DNA of 64,000 nucleotides from Stentor roeselii (GCA_006503475.1 RSEH01000165.1:1-64000); one strand, 5' to 3'; numbered from the stretch's first letter, positions 28,689 to 37,842 are shown. Translations and numbers: made by a program. Notes: generated by a model not told the origin, from the sequence alone.

Positions 28689-30140
28689 ATGGAAGATCTT
28701 AAAAGGAAAAATAATCACTCTAAAGTGGAAAAAAAGTGTAAAGCCCAACACGTTCCAAAGTTTTTAATCAAACCTGGAACAAAAACACGAAGTTTTTACG
28801 ATATAAGCAACTTAGTTCTCTGGATATTCTCTGAAAAAGAAGGAAAAATGCCAAGTTGGATGTTTGTTCAGGTGAAATTTATATAGAATAAGCATCTAGC
28901 TGAAAAATTGATCATAATCCAGCTAGACGGACTTGACTTAGACACCTTAAAAGAGATAAACAACGAATCAGGTACTTTCCTGAGTACTTTAATTACTCCT
29001 AACCTCAGCACAGCAGTATTTAATAGAAACAACGAGAAGTTTTCCTTAGGATCTTGCGAAAACCAATCAAAAAACCCTGAAACTACAAAAAAAACTCTAG
29101 AAGATTATCTGATGACACAAGAAGAGCTGATCATCAACAACTTCGACTTCAGTCCCGATTTTTTAGAAGCTGAAGACCGCGAAATAGAAGACCGGCTGTC
29201 TTTAGTCTCGATTGACTGCGAAATGGTTTTATGCGGAGAGCAGAAAAAGCTTGCAAGGGTCACTTTAATTGACAAAAACTTTGAAATTTTAATGGATGAG
29301 TTGATAAAAATCCCAGAAACCATCACTGACTACCTAACAAAATATTCTGGAATCACTGAAGCAATGATAAGTGAAGCAAGACTTGACTTCGAAGAGACTC
29401 AAAGAAAGGTTTTGACCTTTATCAGCAAAAAAACAATTCTTTGTGGCCATTCCTTAGAAAACGACTTATTTTTCTTGAAGATCAAACATTTCAGAGTCAT
29501 CGACACATCAGTGATTTTCCCGCATCCAACTCAAGGATACAAACTTTCCCTAAAACACCTCACTTTTAACTACCTCAATAAAACTATTCAAAAAGTATTT
29601 GAAAATCAGGGAACACATGACAGTGCAGAAGACGCTTCAGCAGCTTTAGAATTGGTTTACCTGAAAGTCCAAAACGGCCCATCTTTCGGAGTGAAATCAA
29701 GAAGTAACTACCCAGATGTCACCGAAATTCTAAAAAACGAGGGAAAAAACATTAAAACTTTGAAAAATTTCCAAGAATTTCAACAATCTGAAAAAGTTTC
29801 TATTTTTTATATCCAGCTGGAAGAAATAGAGAAAAATTTTAATTTTTCTGATAGAAAAGGTGAAATTTCTTCTATTGTTGCAGGATGGGAGGAAAAAATA
29901 AAAGAAATCTTGCGAAACTTGGATGATCAAACAGGAATGATCCTGTTATCATCGCTTGGAGACGTGAAGTACTCAGAACAGTAACTTCTAAACAGCTTGA
30001 CCGACCAAAGAAACCTGAAGTTCAACACCTGGTCGACAGAAGAAGAACTTAACTGGAACAAAGTGCAAAAATCATTAACCCGAACCTTTTCTTCCTTTTT
30101 CTTCAAATCCCAACTTCCTAATCCTAACTTAACCTTATAA
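28689..30140 (+). CDS. REXO-type DEDDh RNA exonuclease (spliced)
   Basis: Three exons (introns 28872-28886 and 29981-29995) give 473 aa. The first 75 residues contain the REXO-family lead-in (PSWMFVQNK followed by hydrophobic IIIQLDGLD). The exonuclease domain (about 160-335) has all acidic and His residues of DEDDh enzymes: SIDCEMVL (Asp, Glu), GHSLENDLFFL (Asp), HDSAEDA (His, Asp). Family members trim 3' ends of 5S rRNA, snoRNAs and tRNAs in the nucleus. The C-terminal exon adds about 48 residues and ends in TAA at 30138-30140, inside a TTATAA shared with the opposite gene's stop. Confidence 0.88.
28872..28886 (+). other. 15-nt intron 1 in the exonuclease gene
   Basis: GTGAAATTTATATAG. Removing it eliminates an in-frame TAG and joins FVQ to NKHLAEK as in REXO proteins. 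One of two introns with GTG rather than GTA. Confidence 0.88.
29981..29995 (+). other. 15-nt intron 2 in the exonuclease gene
   Basis: GTAACTTCTAAACAG, located just before what would otherwise be the stop. Removing it extends the open frame by 48 codons to a TAA at 30138. Confidence 0.8.
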
Positions 30141-30506
30141 CTTTCCAGCCTTTGCCAGTTCCAGGTCATTTTGCAAGTCAATGATGATTTTATTGATTTG
30201 TTCTGAAAATTCTTTATCCTGGTACTTGACAAGTCTCTGCAAGACATACTTTCTGCTTAAATTTTACTGACAAAGTTCATTCAATCTAAAGAAATATCCA
30301 TATTTCGACCCGAACCGCAAGTAGCCATCATCAGCGACTTTAAACTCTCCAAATCTCGAACTAACTTCTAACTTTTTCATGAATTCAACGCGGTTCCTCT
30401 CAATAAACTCTTTCTCAACCGCCTGCCTGACACATTTAAAAGAATCCGCATAAATCATCAAAAAACTCTTCGCCTTGCTCATGGTCTCTTCAGCAAAGGA
30501 CCCCAT
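30135..30506 (-). CDS. Unrecognised small protein (118 aa, spliced)
   Basis: Two exons joined by a 15-nt intron (30253-30267). It is highly helical: residues 5-45 and 75-115 look like amphipathic helices, with a short central strand region (FGEFKVADDGYLRFGSKYG). I do not recognise the family. Its 3' end overlaps the exonuclease gene by 6 bp, and its start codon is only 5 bp from that of the divergent membrane-protein gene, so it is tightly enclosed on both sides. The compact enclosure, splice-site match and open frame support a real gene. Confidence 0.7.
30253..30267 (-). other. 15-nt intron in the 118-aa protein gene
   Basis: Minus strand GTAAAATTTAAGCAG. It converts LNELCQ-stop into LNELCQKYVLQRLVKY and onward. 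It differs by one base from the first intron of the lipid-transfer protein gene. Confidence 0.85.
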
Positions 30507-30511
30507 TTATA
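30507..30511. promoter_or_regulatory. Five-base divergent gap TTATA between two start codons
   Basis: The minus-strand ATG (30504-30506) and the plus-strand ATG (30512-30514) are separated by TTATA only. Each gene reads ATAA/ATA directly before its ATG. Promoter elements for each must lie within the other gene, or the start signals are these few bases. Confidence 0.6.
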
Positions 30512-31141
30512 ATGAAGGCGATTTTCGCTCTGAGTTGTTATTTGCTTGTAGGATACGTGCAATTATTTCAAATCTCATTAAAAGAAAGCTACCAAAAGTT
30601 CATTCAAACTTTAGCAACTCTTCCTCTGGTTTCAATGAACTTCGCAATCGCTTATTTCATGATTTTTTTGGTGAATCAGTTCAAGTTTCGAAGAGTTTCA
30701 GTCAAATTTTTAGATACTTTGTTTTTGATTTCGTTCAGTTTAGCTGTTTTATCGACTTCTTTTCACTGGTACCTGAACTCGATCGACCCTGAGCTGGTTT
30801 CTTCAGATTTAATTGAAGCTGGAAGCAAAGAGTATTATTGTGGAATGTTTCTTTACTTTGGAAACTTGGTGGTTCTGTTTTGGTTCGGCTTCAACTTGTC
30901 AAGTTTCTCAAAAATCAGCTTTAAAGTCGTTGGGTGCTTCATGGGCGGGTTCCTGTTTTGGTACTTCGGGATTTTTATTGGGACTAAAGTTGTGACAGGC
31001 GAGTTTCCTTATAAGTTCGTTGGCAGGTTCGGGTTAAGTGATTATTTGAGGATGGTCGTCGTTTTATTCACTATCAACGTGCTGAGTGTCGCTGGTTTTG
31101 AGAAGTTGGTTAAAGGGTCAATCAAATTAAAGAAAAGTTAA
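30512..31141 (+). CDS. Six-helix membrane protein, FAR-17a/AIG1-like
   Basis: Protein of 209 aa with about six membrane segments (near 5-20, 37-55, 66-85, 110-130, 140-157, 178-197). The spacing and the motif VVTGEFPYKFVGRFGLSDYLRMV match the HVTGMWVYPFLEH stretch of AIG1/ADTRP by eye, and ATLPLVSMNFA sits where the family's catalytic Thr lies. AIG1/ADTRP hydrolyse fatty acid esters of hydroxy fatty acids. The conserved His (in LNHxxHT of AIG1) is not seen: the aligned place reads KEYYCGMF. So the family call is moderate and activity doubtful. The next gene starts 3 bp after its stop. Confidence 0.5.
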   Translation: MKAIFALSCYLLVGYVQLFQISLKESYQKFIQTLATLPLVSMNFAIAYFMIFLVNQFKFRRVSVKFLDTLFLISFSLAVLSTSFHWYLNSIDPELVSSDLIEAGSKEYYCGMFLYFGNLVVLFWFGFNLSSFSKISFKVVGCFMGGFLFWYFGIFIGTKVVTGEFPYKFVGRFGLSDYLRMVVVLFTINVLSVAGFEKLVKGSIKLKKS

Positions 31142-31144
31142 TAA

Positions 31145-31687
31145 ATGGAGCAGGAAAAGGTCACTTATGTCAAGAAGGACTTCTTGGAGACTCATACTGG
31201 GAATAAAGTTAATCGAAAAGCGACTGTTCGAGGCACTCAGAATATTCACTTGAATGGAAAATGCATTATTTCCACTGGAGTCATGATTAGAGGAGAACTT
31301 GCACCTGTTAAGATTGGAAAAAATACGATTATCAGGGAAAATGTGATTCTTCGACCTTCTTATAAAAGGGCTAAAGGGCATCTCAAGTATGTCACGATGA
31401 ACATCGGAGACCATGTTTATATTGGCGAAAATAGCATCATCTGTGCAACGAAAATTGGAAATTGTGTTTATATTGGAAAAAATTGCATTATTTCTCATCG
31501 ATGTACTCTTCGGGATTACTCCAGGGTTGAGGATAATACGGTTCTTGTACCTGATACTGAAGTGCCTTCTTTTACTTCGTATGCTGGACACCCTGGCACC
31601 TACCAGGCGGACTTACCTGACAGCAGCATCTTTATTCAGACTGAGTTCACACAAACTTATTATAATAAGTTCGTTGCTGGTAGTTAG
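31145..31687 (+). CDS. DCTN5: Dynactin subunit 5 (p25)
   Basis: Protein of 180 aa, the length of human p25. It is a left-handed beta-helix of hexapeptide repeats: NKVNRKATVRGTQNIHLNGK, MIRGELAPVKIGKN, IGDHVYIGENSII, KIGNCVYIGKNCIISHRCTLRDY, then DNTVLVPDTEVPSF and the closing TYYNKFV. It matches human DCTN5 along its whole length by eye. The protein forms part of the pointed-end complex of dynactin, which links dynein to membranes. Start context ttaataaATGG, 3 bp after the previous stop. A second dynein-linked gene (FTS homologue) lies at 51707-52423. Confidence 0.93.
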   Translation: MEQEKVTYVKKDFLETHTGNKVNRKATVRGTQNIHLNGKCIISTGVMIRGELAPVKIGKNTIIRENVILRPSYKRAKGHLKYVTMNIGDHVYIGENSIICATKIGNCVYIGKNCIISHRCTLRDYSRVEDNTVLVPDTEVPSFTSYAGHPGTYQADLPDSSIFIQTEFTQTYYNKFVAGS

Positions 31688-32067
31688 TTAATGAAATTTT
31701 GCCGGGATTTCTATTTTTTTGTTGAGTTTGATTTGGTTTTATTATTATTTAAATGAATGTTTATGGTGAAGATGAGTTGGAAGTTGAGACTTGAGTTTTG
31801 AATAAGATTTTGGAAAATTTGAAAATCAAAGTGCTGGAAACTTTAAAATCTTAAATTTTTTTGAATTTTTAGATTTTCCCTTAAAAATTGTAAAAAATCA
31901 TTAAAACCCAAAAATCTTTCTTCTATACCAACTTTTTCTGCACTCAGTAAAAAGTTTATCTTTCCTAAATCAAAGGAACCCTCAACAAATCCTTTGCCTA
32001 TCTTCAACAACACCTAAACTCTTTTTCAGTTTCCATATAAAGTCTTCACAACAAACCAATAAATAAT
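31688..32067. other. AT-rich intergenic stretch
   Basis: About 380 bp of A/T-rich sequence with stops in all frames between DCTN5 and the next plus-strand gene. Nothing recognised. Confidence 0.5.
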
Positions 32068-33033
32068 ATGTCAAAAAATCAAACCTTTGCAGGAGTCTCA
32101 TCACTAAAGTCGATCACTCCAGCTAAAAAAGTGCCAATAAAGTTCCTTCCAAGAGTAGCATCAGCCTCAAACAAATCATTTAAAACTTACACGAAGTCGA
32201 CTTACTCTCTATCAAAAAACCGAGAATGCTTAGCCCAGACACTGATGTCGTCAACGCCGGTGAACCTGGCAAACAAAGAATCAGCGAATCGATCATTCGT
32301 GAAACAAATCACAGACACAACAGAAACAAACTCAGACAGAAAAAAAGAAATCCTCGAGTTAGAGCAAAAACTAGCTTGTGTAAAAAATTTAGAAAAAAAT
32401 GAAGAAAAGTACCTGGAAATTATTGATATTTGGTCTCAGGCTATCGCGATTTCTTCACCTTTAAGTCATTTATTTTCACTGGTAAAACTGGAAATTGAGG
32501 AACTTTTTCAAACAATTCAAGAAAAAAGCAATCATTTTTTGTCAGGTTTTAATGAACTTCTTGAAACCAAACAAAGTTTGAAGATTTTAAAGAAAAGGTT
32601 TCAAAAACTCGCTTTTGAGAACCTTGAAGTAAATAATTTGATCAAGGAAAAGGAAAACTCGCTTTTTAGAGCTAAGGAAAAAATTAAAGTTATGAGAGAA
32701 AAAATGAGGAAAGAAGGGGATGAGAAGGATTTTGTTGTTAATCAGATGAAAAATGAACTTGTTTCTTATGTGAATGAAACTAGAGAACTGCAGAAAAAAA
32801 ACTTTAGGCTCCAGGTGCAGGTAAAAAATTTAAAGAAAATCGTCGGCGCTGTAAGAAATGCTGAAGAACTGTCTGGGGAGGTTAAAGAAAGGATTCTTTC
32901 TGTTTTGAATATCAGTGAAAAAAACACTACGAATTTGTCGATTTCTAATGATTTTGATGAGCAGTCTTTGATTTTGGCGAGTACAACATCGAAGTACAAC
33001 TCGTTTATGAGCAGTTGTGATATTGAGATCTAA
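32068..33033 (+). CDS. Coiled-coil protein (321 aa)
   Basis: The first 95 residues are Ser/Lys/Thr-rich and probably disordered. Coiled-coil stretches follow (about 95-120 and 150-270). The short C terminus is Ser/Asn-rich. The family is not recognised. A cytoskeletal or basal-body role is only a guess from composition. Start context aataatATG. Confidence 0.65.
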   Translation: MSKNQTFAGVSSLKSITPAKKVPIKFLPRVASASNKSFKTYTKSTYSLSKNRECLAQTLMSSTPVNLANKESANRSFVKQITDTTETNSDRKKEILELEQKLACVKNLEKNEEKYLEIIDIWSQAIAISSPLSHLFSLVKLEIEELFQTIQEKSNHFLSGFNELLETKQSLKILKKRFQKLAFENLEVNNLIKEKENSLFRAKEKIKVMREKMRKEGDEKDFVVNQMKNELVSYVNETRELQKKNFRLQVQVKNLKKIVGAVRNAEELSGEVKERILSVLNISEKNTTNLSISNDFDEQSLILASTTSKYNSFMSSCDIEI

Positions 33034-33383
33034 CACATGAGTATTTAACTTAATGTAAATTTTTAATAGAGATCTGATTTTAAGACAATGAAAATCATTG
33101 AATATTCACAGATTGGATTTATTTCTATTGAAATCTCTTGATCTCAAGGAAAAAGATTTGTATTAAATTCATTAAAAAATTGATAAAATTAAAAATTTCT
33201 TCTTATACCCCAACATAATTCAACTCATTTTCAGCAATTTCCATTAATATAACTAAACTTCAAATGAACAAAAGAAATCCACAATTCAAAATAAATCTCC
33301 TCAAAACATCTCATCATTCACCAATTCCTAGTACTTCCTCAAACCACCCGAAATCTTAAAATCTAAAAAAAAAATTCTAAATT
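33034..33383. other. AT-rich intergenic stretch
   Basis: About 350 bp between convergent genes; no open frame, RNA gene or repeat recognised. Confidence 0.5.
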
Positions 33384-34085
33384 CTAACAATTAAATAATT
33401 TTCTATTTTTCTTTAGCACCTCATTATATTCCGTCAAAGCCTTCTGATTCTGTCTCTCCTGAATCAAATTCTCAAACAAACTAATCATTTTACATCTATC
33501 AGAACAAACAAAAGCCTTTCCCCTAGCCCTTGCCATAAACGGATTATAAAGGTTTCTGCCATTTCCTTCAACTTCCTGAAAATCCTTGATAAGTCCAACT
33601 TTCTGACACTCTTCAAAGTTCCTGCACTTGACTTCAGTGAAAGGACAAGTTGATTCATGCTTGCTTCCTTCATTCAGACTCACATAAGACTGACAGCCCA
33701 AGTCGAAGTTTTTGCATTTTATCTTCAGTTCAGAAATCATTCGAAGCAGCAGCTGACTTGGCCTGCGAGGTTCTTGAGTAAAGTTGCAGATTTTACATCG
33801 GAAAACCCGAGACTGGCAAGCTTCTGACGTCAGAAGACAGCTTGAAATGCAGACATCGCAGACTAGTTTCCCGCATTTTTTACATTCCATCGGCTTTTTC
33901 ACTACGTTCTGGCAGACGAAACATAAAAATTCATTTGGAGGAATACTTTGAAATCGCTCCGGGGGGTAACCTGATAACTCCTCAGGCAAACGACGTTTGA
34001 TTGGGAAAATGAAATCATCGGCGGAAAGAGTTGGGGGAGGATTTGGCAAGACAATTGAAAATCTGTCGAAAAAGTTTCCTTCCAT
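33384..34085 (-). CDS. RING/TRAF-type zinc-finger protein
   Basis: Protein of 233 aa. A RING-like region at about 54-100 has CFVCQNVVKKPMECKKCGKLVCDVCISSC and then CKIC. TRAF-type zinc-finger stretches follow at about 118-165 (IKCKNFDLGCQSYV, HESTCPFTEVKCRNFEEC). The C-terminal part is a short coiled coil. RING plus TRAF fingers suggests a ubiquitin ligase or adaptor, but no MATH domain follows and the target is unknown. Start context accaataaATGG. Confidence 0.8.
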   Translation of the reverse strand: MEGNFFDRFSIVLPNPPPTLSADDFIFPIKRRLPEELSGYPPERFQSIPPNEFLCFVCQNVVKKPMECKKCGKLVCDVCISSCLLTSEACQSRVFRCKICNFTQEPRRPSQLLLRMISELKIKCKNFDLGCQSYVSLNEGSKHESTCPFTEVKCRNFEECQKVGLIKDFQEVEGNGRNLYNPFMARARGKAFVCSDRCKMISLFENLIQERQNQKALTEYNEVLKKNRKLFNC

Positions 34086-34413
34086 TTATTGGTAATGATT
34101 GTTAAAATTAGGTTGGAAAAAGATTTGATTTGGGTTAAGTTGGGTGCATTTAGGAAATTAGATGTTTGTTTAAAAGAACTTGAAATTTTTGTTTTTGTAG
34201 AAATTTATGAAATTTTGAAGGTATTTGATGGTTTTAGTAGTTATTAGTTGAATATAGAGAGATTTATTGACATTAAGAGAAAGTTTTGTTGTCTTTATGT
34301 AAAGATTATCTTTATTTACTTAAATATTGCTTATTTAAAGTTTCTTTTAAAGACTTGAAAATTTTGTTTTATGTTAATGTTCAAGAGAACTAATTTAAAA
34401 TCTCTCCATAAAG
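34086..34413. other. Intergenic region between divergent genes
   Basis: About 328 bp, AT-rich, between the zinc-finger gene and the SH3 gene, whose starts face away from it. Probable promoter region; no motif stands out. Confidence 0.5.
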
Positions 34414-35304
34414 ATGATTACTGAAAAAAAAAAAGTGCTTGGTAAAGGAAAAAAGTTCAAAGATATTGCTGGCATTCGTAAACCTGATCTTCCTCGAACT
34501 AAGAACTCTGAAGATGATTATTCAAAAAAATTTAAATCTCTAAAAATTCTTCAACAAGACGTTCAAAGAAAGTCAAATACTCCTACTCCTCAAACTATAT
34601 CGAAAAATCAATTCTTTCAAAGAATTTCTGAATCTCCTCATGTGACAGCTCATTCTTCATTTTCTAAGAGGAAAAGTCTTCCAAATATCTCAGAAATCTC
34701 TGAAATTTATGTAAAATCCCTTCACATGAAATTAGAAAAATACAAAGAAAAGTCTTTTTCATTGGAAGAAGAAATAAAAGAACTAGAATCAAAATATCTA
34801 AACCAACAACACTTGCTTCAGTCTCAAATTGAATCATTGAACTCTGAAATAAAATTGCAGAAACTTAAATCAGAGGAACAGCAAATCATGTTACAACAAG
34901 AAATCTTAAAATTACGAAAAGAAAATGAAGAAAGCACACAAATTTTGAAAAATTCCATTTCAACTTTGAATCCTTTGCTCTCAGGTCATTTAGACCAAGA
35001 AGGTTTAGAGAAACTGTCCTTTTTTCTTCATCATTTCTCAGAAAAAGATCATTCGGATTATAACATGACAGGAACTTTTCGTCATTTAAGTAGTGCAGTT
35101 TCTACTTCTAGAGAGAGTTTAGTACCTTCATCAATCCAAGCCATAGTTCTTACTGACTACTCAGCCCAATCTCAAGGTGAATTGAATTTGAAATCAGGCG
35201 ATTTTGTCACCATTTTGAACTCAGACGAGCACAACTCCTGGTGGCTCGGAAAAGTCGGTGACAAGGTTGGAGTCTTTCCCAGGCAGCATGTAATGCTAGA
35301 CTAA
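34414..35304 (+). CDS. Coiled-coil protein with C-terminal SH3 domain
   Basis: Protein of 296 aa. A basic, disordered N terminus (1-95) is followed by a coiled coil (about 100-185) and a C-terminal SH3 domain (about 242-294). SH3 landmarks are ALYDY-like IVLTDYSAQ, ELNLKSGDFVTIL, the paired Trp NSWWLGKV, and GVFPRQHVMLD in place of GLFPSNYV. SH3 domains bind Pro-rich ligands in actin and endocytic networks. Both Trp and the FP are kept, though the ALYDY Tyr region is altered. Convergent with the PKA regulatory subunit gene, with 5 bp between the stops. Confidence 0.82.
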   Translation: MITEKKKVLGKGKKFKDIAGIRKPDLPRTKNSEDDYSKKFKSLKILQQDVQRKSNTPTPQTISKNQFFQRISESPHVTAHSSFSKRKSLPNISEISEIYVKSLHMKLEKYKEKSFSLEEEIKELESKYLNQQHLLQSQIESLNSEIKLQKLKSEEQQIMLQQEILKLRKENEESTQILKNSISTLNPLLSGHLDQEGLEKLSFFLHHFSEKDHSDYNMTGTFRHLSSAVSTSRESLVPSSIQAIVLTDYSAQSQGELNLKSGDFVTILNSDEHNSWWLGKVGDKVGVFPRQHVMLD

Positions 35305-35309
35305 ATTAG

Positions 35310-36488
35310 CTAAGTTGTTAACTTTTCATTCACTTCTTCATATTTTTCAGCGTTTCTTTGAAGAATTGTTTCTACCGGGCCTAAGAGACGTTTAAAGCTG
35401 TGTCTATCAAGTGATAAACATTTCAGCTGGCTTGTTGCTTGGATACTCGCTGCTCGAGGGGTGTTTCGCACCAAGGCAAGTTCCCCGAAGTAATCTCCTG
35501 AGAAGTATTTTTTGACTTCTACTGGGGCTGAGTGGCCTTGAATAGATTTCAGAGCGATAGCAGTTCCTTCCTCAATAATGAAAAATACATTTCCTTCCTC
35601 ACCTTCACGAATGACAAGTTCTCCATCACTAAAAACAGAAGGTTTCAAAACATCAGCAAGTTGAGACCTCTCATAAGGATCCATCATCTTCAAAAGGTCA
35701 ACACGACTAAGAAACTCTTCATACCTTTCCCTTTTCTTAACAGCAGCATCTTTGACAATATGATTAAAGCATTCACGATCAAGACTCCAAAGTTCGCAGT
35801 CAGTATCAGCGACAATAGTAGCAGCCCTTGGAGCATTATAAAAAAGTGCAAGTTCTCCGAATGAGTCTCCAGCATCATATTCCTTAACCATTTTCTCACT
35901 TTGTCCAATCCTCTTAAAGCACTTCAAATGTCCAGATCCAACAACAAACAATTCTTTTCCATCATCTCCTTGTCTAATAACAGTTTCCCCAGCAGCGAAC
36001 TTTTTCTCTTCCATCGCATGAATGACAATCGACTTATCCTTCTCATCTAAAGTTTCAAATATAAAAGACGAGTTAAGTCGACTAAGCAGTCTCGAAGTCT
36101 GCTCATCACTTTTCGGGATTTCCCTGGGTTTAAAGTCCGATTTCTTATTCCAGGTTCCATAAGCTTCTGCTGAAACTGCGGATCTATGACGTTCCGGGTT
36201 TGGCTTTACTTTAAAATCGATGTCGTCAACTTCATCTGAAGAGTTGGATTCACTTGATTCACCTTCTGAACCGACTGGCTTATGCGACTTAAGACGAGCG
36301 ACTTCTTGTCGCAAAAGTCGAAGTTCTTCTTTTTCTGAAAGTTTTGAGGCATGGCCGAGCTTTTTGTGAAGCCAGTCAATCATAAAACTCACTGGGTCTT
36401 CCGGCTTCTTGATTATCACTGGCTGAAGCATTTCTTTGAGGAAAGGGTTCAGCGTTTTCTCGATATATTCTTTTTGCTGGCCACTCAT
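35310..36488 (-). CDS. cAMP-dependent protein kinase regulatory subunit
   Basis: Protein of 392 aa from the ATG at 36488; an inner Met is preferred because an upstream ATG (36533) would overlap the neighbouring gene. It has an RIIa-type dimerisation/docking domain (about 5-45, KKPEDPVSFMIDWLHKKL), a linker with a pseudosubstrate-like HRSAVSAE (Ala at the phospho-acceptor site, as in type I subunits), then two cyclic-nucleotide-binding domains. Both phosphate-binding cassettes are complete: GDSFGELALFYNAPRAA and GDYFGELALVRNTPRAA. Role: holds and inhibits the PKA catalytic subunit until cAMP binds. PKG is excluded because there is no kinase domain. It shares a 22-bp divergent gap with the next gene. 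Confidence 0.92.
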   Translation of the reverse strand: MSGQQKEYIEKTLNPFLKEMLQPVIIKKPEDPVSFMIDWLHKKLGHASKLSEKEELRLLRQEVARLKSHKPVGSEGESSESNSSDEVDDIDFKVKPNPERHRSAVSAEAYGTWNKKSDFKPREIPKSDEQTSRLLSRLNSSFIFETLDEKDKSIVIHAMEEKKFAAGETVIRQGDDGKELFVVGSGHLKCFKRIGQSEKMVKEYDAGDSFGELALFYNAPRAATIVADTDCELWSLDRECFNHIVKDAAVKKRERYEEFLSRVDLLKMMDPYERSQLADVLKPSVFSDGELVIREGEEGNVFFIIEEGTAIALKSIQGHSAPVEVKKYFSGDYFGELALVRNTPRAASIQATSQLKCLSLDRHSFKRLLGPVETILQRNAEKYEEVNEKLTT

Positions 36489-36510
36489 ATTTATAGGAAG
36501 GAAGTTATAA
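36489..36510. promoter_or_regulatory. 22-bp divergent gap between the PKA-R and acylated-type protein genes
   Basis: The minus-strand ATG ends at 36488 and the plus-strand ATG begins at 36511. Both are preceded by TATAA(A/T)-like bases (cctataaatATG and gttataaATG). The two genes could share one promoter. Confidence 0.5.
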
Positions 36511-36840
36511 ATGGGCTGTGCTGAGTCTTGCAATACGAAAGACGTTGAAGCTAAGGTGAATGAATTTTATGTGAATGCTTCGAATTATTTTGTTAGGAAT
36601 GAAAAATTGCCAGTGATGCAGAAGATTAGTTTTAATGTCACGGATTCTGGGGATGAAGCAACTTTTAGTACTAGGCTTAATGATATACCGCCTTCTGATA
36701 GGATGAGGATTCAGATGCAGTCTGAAAGGATTAGTAGGGATGCTGTTTGCCTTCTGAGTCACAGGGGCAGAAAACAGAGTCTTTTTGTTTTGAATGAAGA
36801 TCATCTTGTGAAGAATGTTAAAAGACAACTTGGTCATTAA
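36511..36840 (+). CDS. Small protein with dual-acylation N terminus (109 aa)
   Basis: The family is not recognised. The N terminus MGCAESC fits N-myristoylation (Gly2) and palmitoylation (Cys3, Cys7), so a membrane-attached protein is likely. The rest is charged with a possible strand-helix mix. It contains RISRDAVCLLS and a run of basic residues (HRGRKQS) that could be a kinase site; the RGRKQS stretch is close to PKA consensus spacing, which may matter because it is divergently paired with the PKA regulatory subunit. That link is inference only. Confidence 0.65.
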   Translation: MGCAESCNTKDVEAKVNEFYVNASNYFVRNEKLPVMQKISFNVTDSGDEATFSTRLNDIPPSDRMRIQMQSERISRDAVCLLSHRGRKQSLFVLNEDHLVKNVKRQLGH

Positions 36841-37842
36841 GGTTAGTTGGAATATTGATTAAATGGATTGATTGCAATGTGGTTTAAGATTTTATTTGGA
36901 ATTTTTTATTTTGGACTGGAGATGGCTTTTGGTTAGTATTTGAAGAGATTCATGGAGTAGATGTTTATATGGTCAATAGTTTGGATTTCTTTCGTATTTT
37001 AAATTCGGAAATAGATGAAAGGATTCCTGGTTGTTGCTGAACCTTTATCTTGAATGGTAATCATTTTCCTTGTTGAATTCGTTAATAGTCTATTGAGAGA
37101 TGGATGTTAAGGGATGAATCAGGAGCGAGTTTAGAGTGATTGAATTTATGGATAATGTGAATTTTTTATTGTTTGATTCATGAAATCGCTGAACTCTTCA
37201 AAGAGGTATCAGCAGTTTAAGGATGTTTTTGATGGGTATTTTTAATCATGTAAACTTTCCCGATATAATTTAAATTTGCATAATGAAGTAAGAAAACTAA
37301 CAGCTGAAGCCTCTTTGTTGATTTTTCATTGCTTTTATTAGTCAATTCATGGATTAGGGAATCGAGGATTGATATTATCCTGGATTAAGTAAATGAAGCT
37401 ATAAACTATTTATTAAAATTTTTAATAGACAAAAATTGTATCTTCTTCAATTACTTTCGAGGTGTTATATTACCTAAAAGTCGATATGTTGCAGCTTGAT
37501 TTCTTTGAAATCTCAAAAAAATGCTGGTGATTATACCAAAGTACTCAATATTGAGGACTATAATTGATTAATATAGTTTTTTCCTGATTTTTCTCATTCC
37601 TAGCAAGATACCACGTTGAATTTTTACCTTGATGAGTGAACTTGATTTTATAAACTAGAATTTCTTATCTTATATTCCATTATTAAAATCGAAACAATCG
37701 ATTGAGTCTTTAAAATTATAAAATATATATAACAATCATAAAATCAAGTCATATCCATGAAGTAATGAAAACAATAGAGAGAGTTATTTTACTGATTTTA
37801 AAATAAGGAGAACTAAAGAAAGGATTTATTCTAGATATCTAT
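36841..37842. other. AT-rich 1-kb stretch without a gene
   Basis: No frame of useful length on either strand, many stops, and no RNA gene recognised. It lies between the acylated-type protein gene and the end of the interrupted paralogue below. Decayed coding sequence cannot be excluded. Confidence 0.45.

Noticed and set aside
29927-30247. 106-codon minus-strand open frame across the end of the exonuclease gene
   Set aside because: It is partly the second exon of the 118-aa gene read in another phase; the spliced reading ends at 30135.
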